NCBI GenBank assembly: GCA_947044365.1
Contig: OX345640.1
Location: 6,312,001 to 6,376,000 of the forward strand
DNA from: Petrosia ficiformis
Taxonomy: Eukaryota > Porifera > Demospongiae > Haplosclerida > Petrosiidae
Reading direction: 5' to 3'
Length of the DNA: 64,000 nt
Position numbers and translations under genes: made by a program. Below are positions 35,798 through 46,849 of the stretch, one piece after another; the stretch's first letter is position 1, and each line of letters begins with the position of its first letter. The notes below the pieces were generated by a model. The model saw only the letters and a program-made list of their open reading frames with translations. It was not told the DNA's origin and did not search any database.

Positions 35798-38267
35798 TCT
35801 TTCTACTAGGCCATCTGACTGGGGATAGGTAAGGTGATGTTCGTGTTTTCTTTATGTCCAATAGATCACATATTTCTGAAAAGAGGTGTGATTCAAAGTT
35901 CCTCCCTTGATCTGTATGGATCGAATTGGGAGCTCCATAGCGACAGATCCATTCATTGACCAGTTTATTGGCTACTGTGGGTGCTTCTTGGTTTGGTATA
36001 GCATAGGCTTCTGACCAGCGAGTGAAATAGTCACTTATTACCAAGATATACTTGTTTCCCGCTCTAGTGATTGGTAGAGGCCCCAGTATATCTAATGCAA
36101 TTCTCTCCATCGGATTTCCAACTTTGCTAGTCTTCAATGGTGCTCTCCTGTGTTTTGGAGGTAATTTCCCACTAGCACATAAATGGCATTCCTTACACCA
36201 TCTATCCACATCATCCTTCATCTTAAACCAATGAAACCTTTCCTGTAGTTTTGATAAAGTCCTGGAGAATCCCAAATGTCCCCCACCACAACCATTATGT
36301 AAGGACTGAATGATCTTAGCTGTCCACTGTTGTGGTACCATCAACTGTAGAGAGGGCAAGCCGCGGTTGTCCGACTCCCACTTGCGATAGAGGATACCAG
36401 TATTAGGATCCATCTCTAGTTGCTTCCATTCTGCCCAGAGACTTTGAACTGGTGCTGGGAGACCCTCAGGGGTTGCGGGTCTTGCTCCTGACATAAACCA
36501 ATCAAAAACTGGTCTTAATGTTGGATCAGCATACTGTGCATCTCTGATCTCAGGGGGATTGTAGCAAGGGATGGGAGAGACTGATGATATGATTTGTAGG
36601 TTTGCTGTTTGATAGCTTCCTCTTTCCTGTTGGTTGACTGGACATCTGGACATAGCATCAGCATTTTGGTGAGTCTTCCCTGGACGGTATTCGCATTTGA
36701 ACTCGAATTCTTGTAGCTGTTCGAGCCATCTTGCTAGTTGTCCCTCTGGATGTTTAAACCCTTGTATCCATTGTAGGGCAGCATGGTCTGTACGAGCCAC
36801 AAATGGTCTTCCTAGTAAATAATAACGAAAATGTTGCATAAAATATACTAGTGCTAGCAACTCTTTTCTTGTTACTGAATAATTTTTCTCTGCTTTTGTT
36901 AGAGTACGACTGCTATATGCAATCACCTTCTCCTGGCCATTCTGGATTTGTGATAGTACAGCACCTATTGAATTATTACTGGCGTCGGTATCTAGGTAGA
37001 ATTTTTCAGACTGACTGGGGAATCCTAAGACAGGGGCATTCGTTAATTTCTTTTTGATAGTTTCAAATGACCGGATGCATTCTTCTGTCCATACAATTTC
37101 CTTCTTCTGAGTTAACTGAGCCATGGGCGCAGTAATTTCAGCAAAATTTGGTATAAAACGCCTGTAATACGAAGCCAGCCCAAGAAAGCTTTTAAGTTCA
37201 TGGGTATCTGTTGGAATTGGCCAATTCCGGATAGAATTGGTCTTTTCAGGGTCAGTGCTAATTCCCTCGTGGGAGACTTTATGTCCCAAAAATGTAACAC
37301 TCTTTCTGAAAAATTGACACTTCCGGGAATTGATCTTAAGGTTAGCTTGCTGAAGTCGGCTAAATACTTCATAAAGTCGTTCAAGATGTTCTGGAAATGT
37401 ACGACCAAATACAATGATATCATCTAGGTATGCTAAGCACGTGTCCCATCGTAGACCAGCTAAAACCAACTCCATCAGCCGTTGGAAGGTGCTGGGAGCA
37501 TTACATAGCCCAAATGGCATAACTTTAAACTGATAAAGCCCATGAGGAGTAGTGAAGGCCGTTTTTTCTTGATCTTCTGGACTGACTTCCACCTGCCAGT
37601 ATCCACTAGCTAAGTCTATTGTAGAAAACCACTTGGCATCAGCTAGGTCATCAAGCAGGTCATCAACACGAGGTAATGGATATGAGTCTTTTTTTGTTTC
37701 TTTATTCAATTTCCTATAATCGATACAGAACCTTATAGACCCATTCTTCTTTTTCACTAAGACAATAGGAGATGCCCATGGAGACTTTGAAGGTTGTATT
37801 ATCCCTTGACTTTGCATTTCACTGATCAGCTTTCCCACAACTTGCTTCTTATGTAATGGTAACCTACGAGGCATCTGCTTAATAGGAGCAGCCAAGCCAG
37901 TATCAATATAATGATAAGTCAGGTTAGTTCGACCAAGATCATGTTTTCCTTGAGAAAAGATGGTTGGAAAATCCCGTATCAGATTTTTTAATTTTTCAAT
38001 CTGATCTATCATTAGCCCTTCAACAGGAATCTTTAGTTCCTTTAGTGTGGGTTGCTTGGGTGGATGATCAACATTGATTTTGGTTGTCTCAACAGAACAG
38101 ACTTCCTGGTAGAAACATTCTTGTGATTTCTCTGAATAATGTAAAAATGGGGAAAAATTACCAATGGTCTGACCCTTATACAATGTAATAGATAACACAG
38201 TTAGATTCGTAATTCTAATAGGGATCAATTTATCCTCACCTGGGATAGCTAGTACTCTAGCAACCAT
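35748..38267 (-). CDS. pol: Gypsy pol: reverse transcriptase, RNase H, integrase core
   Basis: 839 codons from the first ATG; the frame is open upstream to 38396. Reverse transcriptase shows LPLPRVDDLL-type and FGLCNAP motifs and the catalytic YLDD box near residue 280. RNase H begins near 420 with DTDAS and includes the ARTDHAAL block. The integrase zinc finger (H-x-H...CxxC) is near 660-695, with catalytic aspartates in ALDILG (about 722) and HTDQG (about 782). The frame then runs out into about 30 unrelated residues, because a one-base shift removes the catalytic E. These enzymes copy the element RNA into DNA and insert it. The protease end lies in a different frame upstream. Confidence 0.9.
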   Translation of the reverse strand: MVARVLAIPGEDKLIPIRITNLTVLSITLYKGQTIGNFSPFLHYSEKSQECFYQEVCSVETTKINVDHPPKQPTLKELKIPVEGLMIDQIEKLKNLIRDFPTIFSQGKHDLGRTNLTYHYIDTGLAAPIKQMPRRLPLHKKQVVGKLISEMQSQGIIQPSKSPWASPIVLVKKKNGSIRFCIDYRKLNKETKKDSYPLPRVDDLLDDLADAKWFSTIDLASGYWQVEVSPEDQEKTAFTTPHGLYQFKVMPFGLCNAPSTFQRLMELVLAGLRWDTCLAYLDDIIVFGRTFPEHLERLYEVFSRLQQANLKINSRKCQFFRKSVTFLGHKVSHEGISTDPEKTNSIRNWPIPTDTHELKSFLGLASYYRRFIPNFAEITAPMAQLTQKKEIVWTEECIRSFETIKKKLTNAPVLGFPSQSEKFYLDTDASNNSIGAVLSQIQNGQEKVIAYSSRTLTKAEKNYSVTRKELLALVYFMQHFRYYLLGRPFVARTDHAALQWIQGFKHPEGQLARWLEQLQEFEFKCEYRPGKTHQNADAMSRCPVNQQERGSYQTANLQIISSVSPIPCYNPPEIRDAQYADPTLRPVFDWFMSGARPATPEGLPAPVQSLWAEWKQLEMDPNTGILYRKWESDNRGLPSLQLMVPQQWTAKIIQSLHNGCGGGHLGFSRTLSKLQERFHWFKMKDDVDRWCKECHLCASGKLPPKHRRAPLKTSKVGNPMERIALDILGPLPITRAGNKYILVISDYFTRWSEAYAIPNQEAPTVANKLVNEWICRYGAPNSIHTDQGRNFESHLFSEICDLLDIKKTRTSPYLSPVRWPSRKNEQDNLNDANCCIGKA

Positions 38268-38520
38268 TATTGGATGTTTACTTAAGACCTCCTCCCTTGG
38301 TTCTACAACACCAGGATAACTGACTTGCTCTCCTTCAGGGTGACGAACTTCAGCCCATAGCAGCTTTTCTTCTCTATCACGAATTACCGTGGTAGATTAA
38401 AGTGAAATATGGCATACTTTTTTTTACTCTGCATGGCTTGTTCAGTAGTAATGAGTTCAGTTGACTTGTTACCAATTAGAAGTCGATGTTGCTTTAGATC
38501 AATAGTACAAGCATGTGGAA

Positions 38521-39630
38521 TCAGGAAATCAGTTCCCAATAAACAGTCATGAGTAATATCATTATATTAGTGATCATTGCTTCATGGTTATATTTTATTC
38601 CAGCAATTGATATGCTTACTGGCATTACTCCCAGGATGGATAGAGGCTGGCCGTTTGCAACCACGACTGGTGTAGATACTGATTGATTCAATTCAGTCTC
38701 TTTGGGCAATTCCAAGAAAGATTTATTTACAATAGTAACAGCAGATCCTGTGTCCACTAGTATTTTTGTTTCTTTATCATTTATGATCCCTGACACATAA
38801 ACTGCTCCCTCAGAGATACTGTTGCTACCTCCTGTCATTCGTGCTGTGCAGTTCCTTTTTATGTGTCCAAGTTTGCCACAAATCCAGCATCTTACTTGCT
38901 TGGCCGAATATCGCACCGGGACCATTGGTCTATTGGTCTGCAGTAGTTTAATCTGTCTACCCAGTTGTTCTAATATCTCCGTATTTCTTTGGACGGCATG
39001 TTGTAGTTCGACGTTGGTAGATATGACTGCTACTCCACTTGGTTTAATCTCTTCTTGGTCACTGGACGTAGATAAATTGTATATTTCTGTAGCAGAAGTC
39101 TGCATACGCTTTCTAGCAGCCCTTGCAGCATACAACTCCTTTGCTATTCGACGTGCTTCATCTAGGGAAACGGGGGCTTGTTGTAGTAGTCTTTCTTGAA
39201 TGAAATCAGCTCTCACGCCCGCAATGAAGCGATCCCTGACTAAGTTCATCCTTGTTCCCGCTTCCATTTCGGGATACGCACGGTTCACCAGATCAACAAT
39301 AGCATCAACAAATTCATCGAATGATTCAGAAGGTTTTTGGCACCTTTGTCCAAACTGAAAGCGGAGTTCAGCTTCACCAGTAGTTGGGGCAAAACGTTTT
39401 TTCAGTGCTCCCACTAGTTGTTTATAATCCCTAACTTGTTCTTCGGTTAAACCCAGCAAGTCAAAAGCCCGGAAGGCACTATCATCTAACAAGGACAACA
39501 GAGCATCTGATATCTGCTCATCTGCAACCTTAACAGCTTTGGCATAAGACTCAAACCGCTTCACCCAGAGGGAGAAGTCACTTCCAACAGCATAAGGTTT
39601 TGGAGCTTTGACGTATGCTTGAACTGCCAT
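38521..39630 (-). CDS. gag: Gypsy gag with zinc knuckle and start of protease
   Basis: 369 codons. The capsid-like region occupies about residues 1-230. A CCHC zinc knuckle (CWICGKLGHIKRNC) lies near 247-260 and binds RNA during packaging. An aspartic protease start with DTG follows near 292. The frame is lost near residue 350. The conserved LLG.DF segment that should close the protease is found at about 38530 in another frame, and a second shift near 38390 is needed to reach pol. The start ATG lies only 17 bases from the 5' LTR and overlaps the primer site. Confidence 0.9.
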   Translation of the reverse strand: MAVQAYVKAPKPYAVGSDFSLWVKRFESYAKAVKVADEQISDALLSLLDDSAFRAFDLLGLTEEQVRDYKQLVGALKKRFAPTTGEAELRFQFGQRCQKPSESFDEFVDAIVDLVNRAYPEMEAGTRMNLVRDRFIAGVRADFIQERLLQQAPVSLDEARRIAKELYAARAARKRMQTSATEIYNLSTSSDQEEIKPSGVAVISTNVELQHAVQRNTEILEQLGRQIKLLQTNRPMVPVRYSAKQVRCWICGKLGHIKRNCTARMTGGSNSISEGAVYVSGIINDKETKILVDTGSAVTIVNKSFLELPKETELNQSVSTPVVVANGQPLSILGVMPVSISIAGIKYNHEAMITNIMILLMTVYWELIS

Positions 39631-39647
39631 CCCACCTCTGCCACCAA
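39631..39647 (-). other. Candidate primer-binding site of the gypsy element
   Basis: Directly after the 5' LTR, one base in, reads TGGTGGCAGAGG. It resembles the complement of the 3' end of animal initiator tRNA-Met (TGGTAGCAGAGGATGG) with a few differences. The site runs straight into the gag start codon. Assignment of the tRNA is inferred. Confidence 0.5.
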
Positions 39648-39815
39648 TGTAACAAGACTTGATTGAATTGGAGATATTAACTCTCTTTAATAATAATTTG
39701 CAAGGGTTTATATAGACAGACAGGATGAGACAATTAGACAGACAACATTATATAGGATTACAAAAAGAACTATAATCATGTAATACTTATAATACTAACA
39801 ATGTCCATTGTTACA
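39648..39815 (-). repeat. 5' LTR of the gypsy element
   Basis: Identical to the 3' LTR at 34845-35012. TATA-like TATATAAA at 39707-39714. Confidence 0.95.
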
Positions 39816-39865
39816 TCTGTTATACACCACATTTGAAAAGGAAATATAATAATATATAGCATTCG

Positions 39866-40135
39866 TCATTCCGGGAGGCTTGGTCAATTAATGAGTGTGC
39901 TACATAATAGAACACATGCTCGAGCTACAGACCAATAGCTTGAGTAAAAACTGGAACTATAATAACTGTTCTATCTGAATTTTATTCCTAACTTTCTACA
40001 AGATCTCTTAAAAGGTAAGAAGAGTAGATAATGAAAATGATAACCATAGCAGGCTGTTGTGTTTCAGGCATCAGAAAGATTAATGAATGCTAGAAACCAC
40101 AAAGCAATCATAAGGATATGTTTTTCTCAATATAT
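39866..40135. mobile_element. MITE family A, 5'-truncated copy
   Basis: Begins inside the CTTGGTCAATTAATGAG block and ends with CAAAGCAATCATAAGGAT. It lies directly beyond the gypsy insertion in unit 3 intron 2. Confidence 0.6.
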
Positions 40136-40788
40136 CTTCTTGTCAATGAACCAAAATGCAAATTTACTCCTAGATTGTATCATTTTGGGGTCAAACATCT
40201 TTTTCTAGGGAGGGGGGGGGGGGGGGTTTGGGGGTATGCCCCACATTCCCCTACATGATCTTTATTATAATTACTATGGTTAGAAACACTGTCACACTTC
40301 AAGCAAATAACCTCTGTGGCAAATATTCCACTTCATCTCTTTCTGGAAATTAATATTCTTAATACAGTTATTAAATGTATTAAAACATCCAGAATACTTA
40401 CCTTATAACCTTTTTTTCTATTTCCAACTTTGTAAGTGCTAGTGAAATAGGATTTATTGAAATCAAATGATGTTTAATTTGACCACATTTCTCGTCAATA
40501 TTAATTGATGTTAAAAAAATTTCCGTGCAATTCACACACCAAATATTGTGATCAGGTAAACTGTCCAAGGCTAGCAATGCTACTGATTTCACTTTATTGT
40601 TTATTATTTAGTCAATTCACATTTTGTTAATGCTTACAAATTTAAAATGAGAATTGAAGTTGACAAAAGAAAAATTGACGAAGTAGGAAATTGAAGAAAT
40701 GAGAAGACACAGTGTAGTAACAAATAAATAATCACAACCTCTCCTCCTATGAATTTATGAAATATTGATCATGATTTTGTTTTTGCAG
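40136..40788. other. End of unit 3 intron 2
   Basis: A G homopolymer interrupts 40209-40226. From about 40300 to the exon 3 acceptor the sequence aligns with intron 2 of units 1 and 2. Confidence 0.55.
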
Positions 40789-40909
40789 GGACGGAATTAT
40801 AATACAGTCAGTCCCATTGACATCTTCCTATATCACCTTCGTTCTGTTTATTGGTTTTCTAGTTGTAGTGATTCTAGCTGCTCTCAAAAATTTTCATCTG
40901 GTCATTACT

Positions 40910-41705
40910 GTATCCTTTTACTGATTCTTTAACAAGTTATAATAAAAACAAAGATGGGAAGTTTTTTTAAACACCTGAAGATATTATGCTCATTGAAGTG
41001 ATGCTCTGATAATTGCACTGGTAAATAGTATTGGTTAATGTTGGCCATTATTTCTAGTAATACCACTGTAAAAGTAATCGGTTATTTTAACCTTCAGTTG
41101 GATACAGGTGTTTCAATGTAATTATATTTTCTTCAATGCTAATTTCTTCATGCTACAATCTAGTTTCATTGTATATTGACTAGTACATATGCATGTCATA
41201 ATAAATCATAATTATATTATAGCTGCAAAAATAATAGTAATATAGTATATATATAGTATAAAAAAGGCCGCCCATACATTTCAATTAGAAGTGGTGAGCT
41301 GAAATCTCTGCTAATATGTACATACAAGCTTTTTTATTATTCTTTATAGTAAGTGGGTTTGTCAGAATATCAGTAAAATCTTTTGTCTTTACATCATTAC
41401 ATGATGTATATATTCAGTTCATTACATCTTGTAAATTTATATTAATTATGTTACACCTGCCTGTCATCAGTAAAATTACTTTTGCATATTAACGTTTGCT
41501 TAACCAATGTAAAGTATAATGTATTACCAATGTATGTTTATAGACAAGAAATAAATATGTGTATAGTAGTGAATAATTGTGATTGAAACTAATTTTAAAT
41601 GAAAGATGTGTTTGAGATGTATGCATGGGATCTATGGTAACTCTCTATAGTCAGTGTATTTAATGGCAGTATAGCTCTATGTAGCTTCTTTGACTCCAAT
41701 CTCAG
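40910..41705 (+). other. U12-type intron 3 of unit 3
   Basis: Donor GTATCCTTTT, branch TTCTTTGAC, acceptor CTCAG 12 bases after the branch A, the same layout as unit 2. It also contains a decayed CACTGTAAAA-type repeat at about 41065. Confidence 0.75.
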
Positions 41706-41834
41706 CTTACATTTTTAGATGGAGCACTTATGGTTGCTGCAGGAGCTAATCTTAATGTGTCTATGACTGTTGGCTATAATATCGGGACTGGATTTGGTAT
41801 GTTTATTGGAGCTACTGTACTTCTACTTGTTAAG

Positions 41835-42960
41835 GTAACTCTACAAGTTAACATGTTCTTACAGCAAGGGAATTCATGTCTTTGTTGTATGTCTTAAACA
41901 AGATTTTTTTAACCTTAGTGCATATAGCTATTTTTTTTATTAGTAAAATGAATGTGTAGTTAGTTTATACAAGCAGTGTACTTTTAACCATTTACTTGGT
42001 TATATGAATTAAATCTTATTTCCTTAATTGCTAATGTGAAGTACTGTAGTATAACTAGTATACATTCTAAATGGAATATTATTCATATGTAAATTAATAG
42101 TAGGAGAACTAATGATGTTTTTTATAAATAACTTCTGCATGTATAGATAGAACTTCTGCGTGTATAGACTCTCTCGTTTATGAAAGTGAGTGTGACTTTA
42201 GAGCATCAATGGCAGCTTGTTCACCCTGTGCCATTCTAACTGGTTAGAAGCCTCCCCTAATTAATGTACTTACCAAGTTTAGACCAAAAGACAACAGCCT
42301 GAAGAGACTTCACTATGTGACTTCCACTAGCCATAAAGAAGATATTAGGTGGCTAACAATAACATATCAATCCAAATTGTACAAACATCTGAGATATATT
42401 TTTGGAAGGGCAGTATATATATGCATTATAGTTCATACCGGTATAAAATTTCTTTATAAATATAATTCAAATATTCCTATAAAATCATAGATAATTCTTA
42501 AAAGCTTCATCATAATTTAATTGTGTGTTACTAATTCTCCACTGAGTAATTGTAATTGCCATTCCTGCGATTGCTTTCCCACAGATTCAAATTAAAATGT
42601 CATAAGCATCGTATAGTTTGTTAAGGAAATTGTGTCATTCTAGTGTCTCAGTCAATTAACAGGCGTGCATGACACATAATGGCTTGATATAGAGCAGACT
42701 GATCAAGATCAGACTGAACACTGATTCTAAACAATGGATGAAATGAGCTTGTAGAAACTGCTATTGTGCCTGAAATACATTAGCAAACCTACATGAGAAC
42801 TGTAAAAAAGAATTCTTAGAGTAGAAAAACAAGTACCCAAATATATTCTTGGGTTTAGGCATAAGCCATAAGCACGGATTATTGGTCATCACAATGGAAT
42901 CACAGAGATACTTTTTTCTCCATCATTATATCTTGTTTACTTCCTTGTGTCAATATTTAG
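41835..42960. other. Unit 3 intron 4
   Basis: Aligns with intron 4 of units 1 and 2 and contains their shared family A MITE at 42552-42925. Confidence 0.55.
42552..42925. mobile_element. MITE family A in intron 4 of unit 3
   Basis: CCATTCCTGCGATTGCTTTC at the left and GGAATCACAGAGATACTTTT at the right. Positional equivalent of the unit 1 and unit 2 copies. Confidence 0.65.
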
Positions 42961-43445
42961 ATATTCCATATACTTCCGCTTACTTTTGAACTGTTGACTA
43001 AAGGAATATCACTTGAGAACACTCGAATCTATGCTTCAAAAGTATTTACCATTTGCTATCTATGGAGAACTAATTTTTGGTCTCGTTGCATCAATAGTGT
43101 ATACTATAGCTGCATTAGCTGTTACAATAAAGTGAGTTAATCTCCTGTTGGTGCGTTATAATTATATTCTATGATTTATTATAGTATAATAAATGAGCAA
43201 AACACCTCATCTTAGTTATGTCAAGCTTTTTTGATTGATGTACTGGTTGAACATCAATCAAAAATATGGGATGCAATTTCAAGCAAATTCTTAATGCTTT
43301 ACAGCTACATGAATATGGATAGCAATGAAAGAAACAATGGGGGAGGGGGGCTAACTCACACACGCAGCATTAGTATAATTTCATTGTAGAGGCTTAGTTG
43401 TTAATAATAATTATTCATTCAAATTATTAGCATTTATATTACACT

Positions 43446-43669
43446 TTTAAATAAGTTTCTCTCTATTATCAAATCTCCGAGCTATAAGTGAGGACTTACA
43501 TTTACAAATCAGGACACACACACAAAATCTGAATGTCTTGATAGTGTTTTTGGATGATGCATTGTCCAAAAACACTATCAAGACACTCAGATTTTGTGTG
43601 TGTGTCCTGATTTGTAAATGTAAGTCCTCACTTATAGAGATTTGATAATAGAGAAACTTATTTAAAATT
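43446..43669. repeat. Long palindrome, arms about 105 bp
   Basis: The left arm, from TTTTAAATAAGTTTCTCTCT to TTTTTGGA, pairs with the right arm from TCCAAAAACACTATCAAG onward. The loop is under 10 bases and there are few mismatches. It is located in intron 5 of unit 3. The 96-codon minus-strand frame across it is an effect of the symmetry. Confidence 0.85.
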
Positions 43670-43679
43670 ATACTACTGC

Positions 43680-43728
43680 TGTGTGTCCCAATGCTACATT
43701 TCTCAGAAATGTAGCATTGGGACACACA
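43680..43728. repeat. Perfect 24-bp hairpin with one-base loop
   Basis: TGTGTGTCCCAATGCTACAT leads the left arm and its exact complement ends the right arm. It lies 11 bases beyond the larger palindrome. Confidence 0.85.
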
Positions 43729-44300
43729 AATTTGCAAATCTCACAGAGCTATAGTCACGTAAATTTACACACAGTGAGCAATACAACATGGGCATGCTAT
43801 TAGTGGAAGTAGAGTAATGTTAGTTATGTTTAGATGTCTGTAGATGTCCCCAGAAGTCTTCTCAAGTCTGGAAACAGTAACCGTGAGTGATATCAATAGT
43901 CATAACTGTGTAACCAAACGCCTGTTGTTATTTTGGGTTCTAGTACAATTTGAAGTCTGCCAGTAGTTAGTTTGAGCCGCCAATGTTCGTAGTTTTCTCA
44001 GAATTTTGTGAACAGACACACACACATACACACGCACAATATGATTACCATACCCTTCCGCCTACACTTCGCAGTGAATTTAATCATGGTTAATCAGATC
44101 ATGCATGCATATTTGTATATCTTATTATTATCTCACTTCTATCAATAGATGGTATACTCATCCTGATTCTGATTCTGATAGATGTCATTACTCTCCAGCT
44201 AATAAGTTCCAGTATTCGCTGCCACTGTTCATCTATTTGCAAATGATGGTTGCAATGGTTTTTTTTTGTTCAGTTCAAGTGGAAATGGGGTGCTCGTGCT

Positions 44301-45319
44301 GTATCCTTACAACAGTCCTCTACAGTCCTTCTGTTCTAGACTCTATTAGTATAAATATATTACCCATGTGTAATACATTCAGAACCTAACCTCTATATTA
44401 TTAATATTAATTACTTGTTTATTTCATATTGTGAAAGTGTATAAGGATAAAGGCTTGTTCAGATACACAAAGCCTTGCATTTTCATTGTATTACATTAAT
44501 GTGTTGTATTGTAAAAACGAAATGCTTCATTTACTGCTGTCAGGCACAACACAACATAACGATAGGATCTGATTCTGTTTTTGCATCAGTTGCATAATGT
44601 TTAACCAATAATTTTTCACAATTTTGTCATAACACATTAGATGCAACATAAGGCTTTACATCATTATTTGAACCAAGCCTAAATCATAAAAAGCTCTCTT
44701 TTGTTAGTGTATTAGTTTATCTGATATTGCTGCACACTTTTTATGGCCCATAAGGCCATCTCTATGATTGCTTTTCACGAGGTTTAATGTATATTCTTGT
44801 GTCACTTACGAGAGTATGCCGTAGTTAATGAAGTTGCGTCATTTTATGGGGGCTCGGTCAATTAATGGTCATGGCGCGTAATACAACGCGTGCTCGAGCT
44901 CTACAGACAAAAGCTGCTTGTAGCTTACAGAAAATGGAACTAATAGCTAGCTGTTCTACCTGAAATAGACTCCTAAAGTTCTGTAAGGTCTTTTAAAAAG
45001 TAAGGAGAGTAGATAAACAAAATAATAACTGTAATAAGCTGTTGTGTTTCAGTCATGATGAAGTCAGCCATGTTCACTGAATGCAAAGCAGTCATAAGGG
45101 TACTTTTCTCTCCATATATTTTGTTTAATAAGTAAATATGCTTACTAATTTGATTTACATATATATTTCCATACTTAAGTGTATAGTACAGTCGTTAGTG
45201 TTCATGTTTATGTGGGAATATGAAATATTAACTAGCAGGAGGAAATATGCATGTTTAAGTGTACATTACTTTCTTGATGATTTTCCTGAATAAAATACTG
45301 AACAAAATAATAACATCAG
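44301..45319 (+). other. U12-type intron 6 of unit 3
   Basis: Donor GTATCCTTAC. The branch candidate TTCCTGAAT lies further from the acceptor (about 34 bases) than in units 2 and 4, because of a local AATAATAACA expansion. It contains a family A MITE. Confidence 0.55.
44742..45115. mobile_element. MITE family A in unit 3 intron 6
   Basis: Left TTTTTATGGCCCATAAGGCC with ATCTCTATGATTGCTTT; right AAAGCAGTCATAAGGGTACT. Absent at the same place in unit 2, so it arrived after duplication. Confidence 0.7.
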
Positions 45320-45867
45320 TTTGCTTTTTTGTCCTCTTTTTTGTTGGTCGTACTTGGCTATGCTCTAAATATTATGACTGTTGAGTTATATACCAATACT
45401 GATAGTGGTAGGGACTTCCACAAAGTACTACACAATGAAGACATTTATATGACTGTTGCATCAATTTTCATGATTCTGATTACAGTGAGTGAAATTCATA
45501 TTATATAATTATATATACATATATTTTTATTTGTGTATTACTGTTACCATGGCAACCATTTATGTTTTAGATGAACAGAATAGTTCCATAACTTTATTGT
45601 ACTTACTTGATGTTCCATAACTTTTCGTACATATAGTTTTCACTAGTTCTGTACTACTTGAATGTGAATTCAATATATTTTTTTGCATTCTATAATTATG
45701 GATCTCAATGATCATGATTATTATACTCATCTATTTCTCAGATATTTGTCAACATGGCCTGGCCTGTTCTCTATTATTTTCGTAATCCCACTGATAATGA
45801 AGAAACTAACATTGAATTGCATATTCTTCATAATCCAACTGCAAATGAAGATATGAACAGCTTCTGA

Positions 45868-46849
45868 ATGAATAAGTGTGGAGTTATTAATGTTTTGTTT
45901 TGACTATTTGAGTAACCTTTTTTGCTGTTAAAATATTTTCTGTATTCCCATTTGATAAAATAGAATTCATTACCACAATATTAATAATATTTGTATTTCA
46001 GAACTCCTGGAACGACAACCATTCTTTGTTACTATTTGTGGAAGTGATGATATGTATAATACTTTATACAACTTATCTGTTTTGTAGAACACCATCTCCA
46101 TAATAATATTCTTAAAATTAATGGATGTATTTTAAAAGGTGTGATTTATTAAAAATGGTTTCCTGTCTAGGTCAAGAAACAGAACAGTACGAAGTTTGTT
46201 CCCCTGAATTTAACTTAAAATATATTTGTATTTGTGCTACAACTACTTTAATAGCTCCAGAAACATAGAAATCTATTTTTATGAAAAAGAGGAATAATAA
46301 TAGTCAGTTTTTCTACTCGCCAGATCTCTACATTAACGAAGATTTCCAGACATGTAAAATGTATTTTTTTTAGTCATAAAATTACTCAGTATTATAAGCT
46401 TTATGTATATTTTAACTTATCTGTATATATTAGCAGAGATTTCAGCTTACCACTTGCAATGAAATGCATGGGTGGCCATTTTTTTCCGGGCCTTCCCTAC
46501 ATAGACAGTACTACCATACTCTCTGATATCAAATCATTTGGTATATACAATGTCTCATCCTCAGTCTGACTTCAATAAAATTGGTACAGGAATACTAATA
46601 CTATAGTAATTAATACAGACTGTACATAATGTTACTGAAGTGGCCTACATATTTCACTGGAGAATGGTAGGTCAGTTGGTATTGAACTATCCTTTAACAA
46701 GACTACATCATAATCGTTATTATTAATGTGGCAAAGTTCAAAGTGGTTGAAATAATCTAAAAACATCTACTGTCATTGTAGATAACATCTGATTGAAATT
46801 AAACTGTGCCCAATAATACAGGCCATATGCATCTGGCTTTCTTTTCAGA
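45868..46849. other. 3' flank of unit 3 and spacer
   Basis: Contains an inverted copy of repeat K (46023-46160) and an inverted copy of the GGCCGCCCATACATTTC repeat (46430-46535). No exon is visible. Confidence 0.5.

Larger units (their letters stand above)
34845..39815 (-). mobile_element. Full-length Ty3/gypsy LTR retrotransposon
   Basis: The 4971-bp element lies antisense to unit 3 in its intron 2. LTRs at both ends are 168 bp and identical by eye, beginning TG and ending CA. Exact 5-bp target copies TCTGT flank it (34840-34844 and 39816-39820). Internal order on the minus strand is gag, protease, reverse transcriptase, RNase H, integrase, the Ty3/gypsy order. Identical LTRs imply a recent insertion. 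However, the coding region is split by three frameshifts (near 38563, 38390 and 35820), so this copy is probably non-autonomous. Confidence 0.95.
31720..45867 (+). pseudogene. Unit 3: 8-TM protein gene with frameshifts in exons 5 and 6
   Basis: The leader ends at 31803. Coding exons: 32619-32734, 40789-40909, 41706-41834, 42961-43131, 44149-44300, 45320-45484 and 45742-45867. The start ATG follows the same ATTACC context as unit 2. Exons 2-4, 7 and 8 are open and resemble unit 2, for example LDGIIIQSVPLTSSY and LTFLDGALMVAAGANL. Exon 5 is 171 bases, where the frame needs 170: about 9 bases were gained early and 8 lost after AGAACACTCGAATC. Exon 6 has nine T's at 44259-44267 where eight keep the frame. 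An alternative acceptor inside exon 5 (after CTAAAG) could restore its frame, so partial function is not excluded. Intron 2 holds the Pack-MULE-like and gypsy elements. Sequencing error is an alternative for the T-run. Confidence 0.7.

Noticed and set aside
38822..39199. 125-codon plus-strand frame opposite gag
   Set aside because: Antisense shadow of the gag reading frame with its zinc knuckle.
39631..39647. Firm assignment of the primer as initiator tRNA-Met
   Set aside because: The match has several differences and the tRNA of this organism is unknown, so only a candidate is listed.
43447..43737. 96-codon minus-strand frame
   Set aside because: It spans a palindrome; the open frame follows from the symmetry of the repeat.
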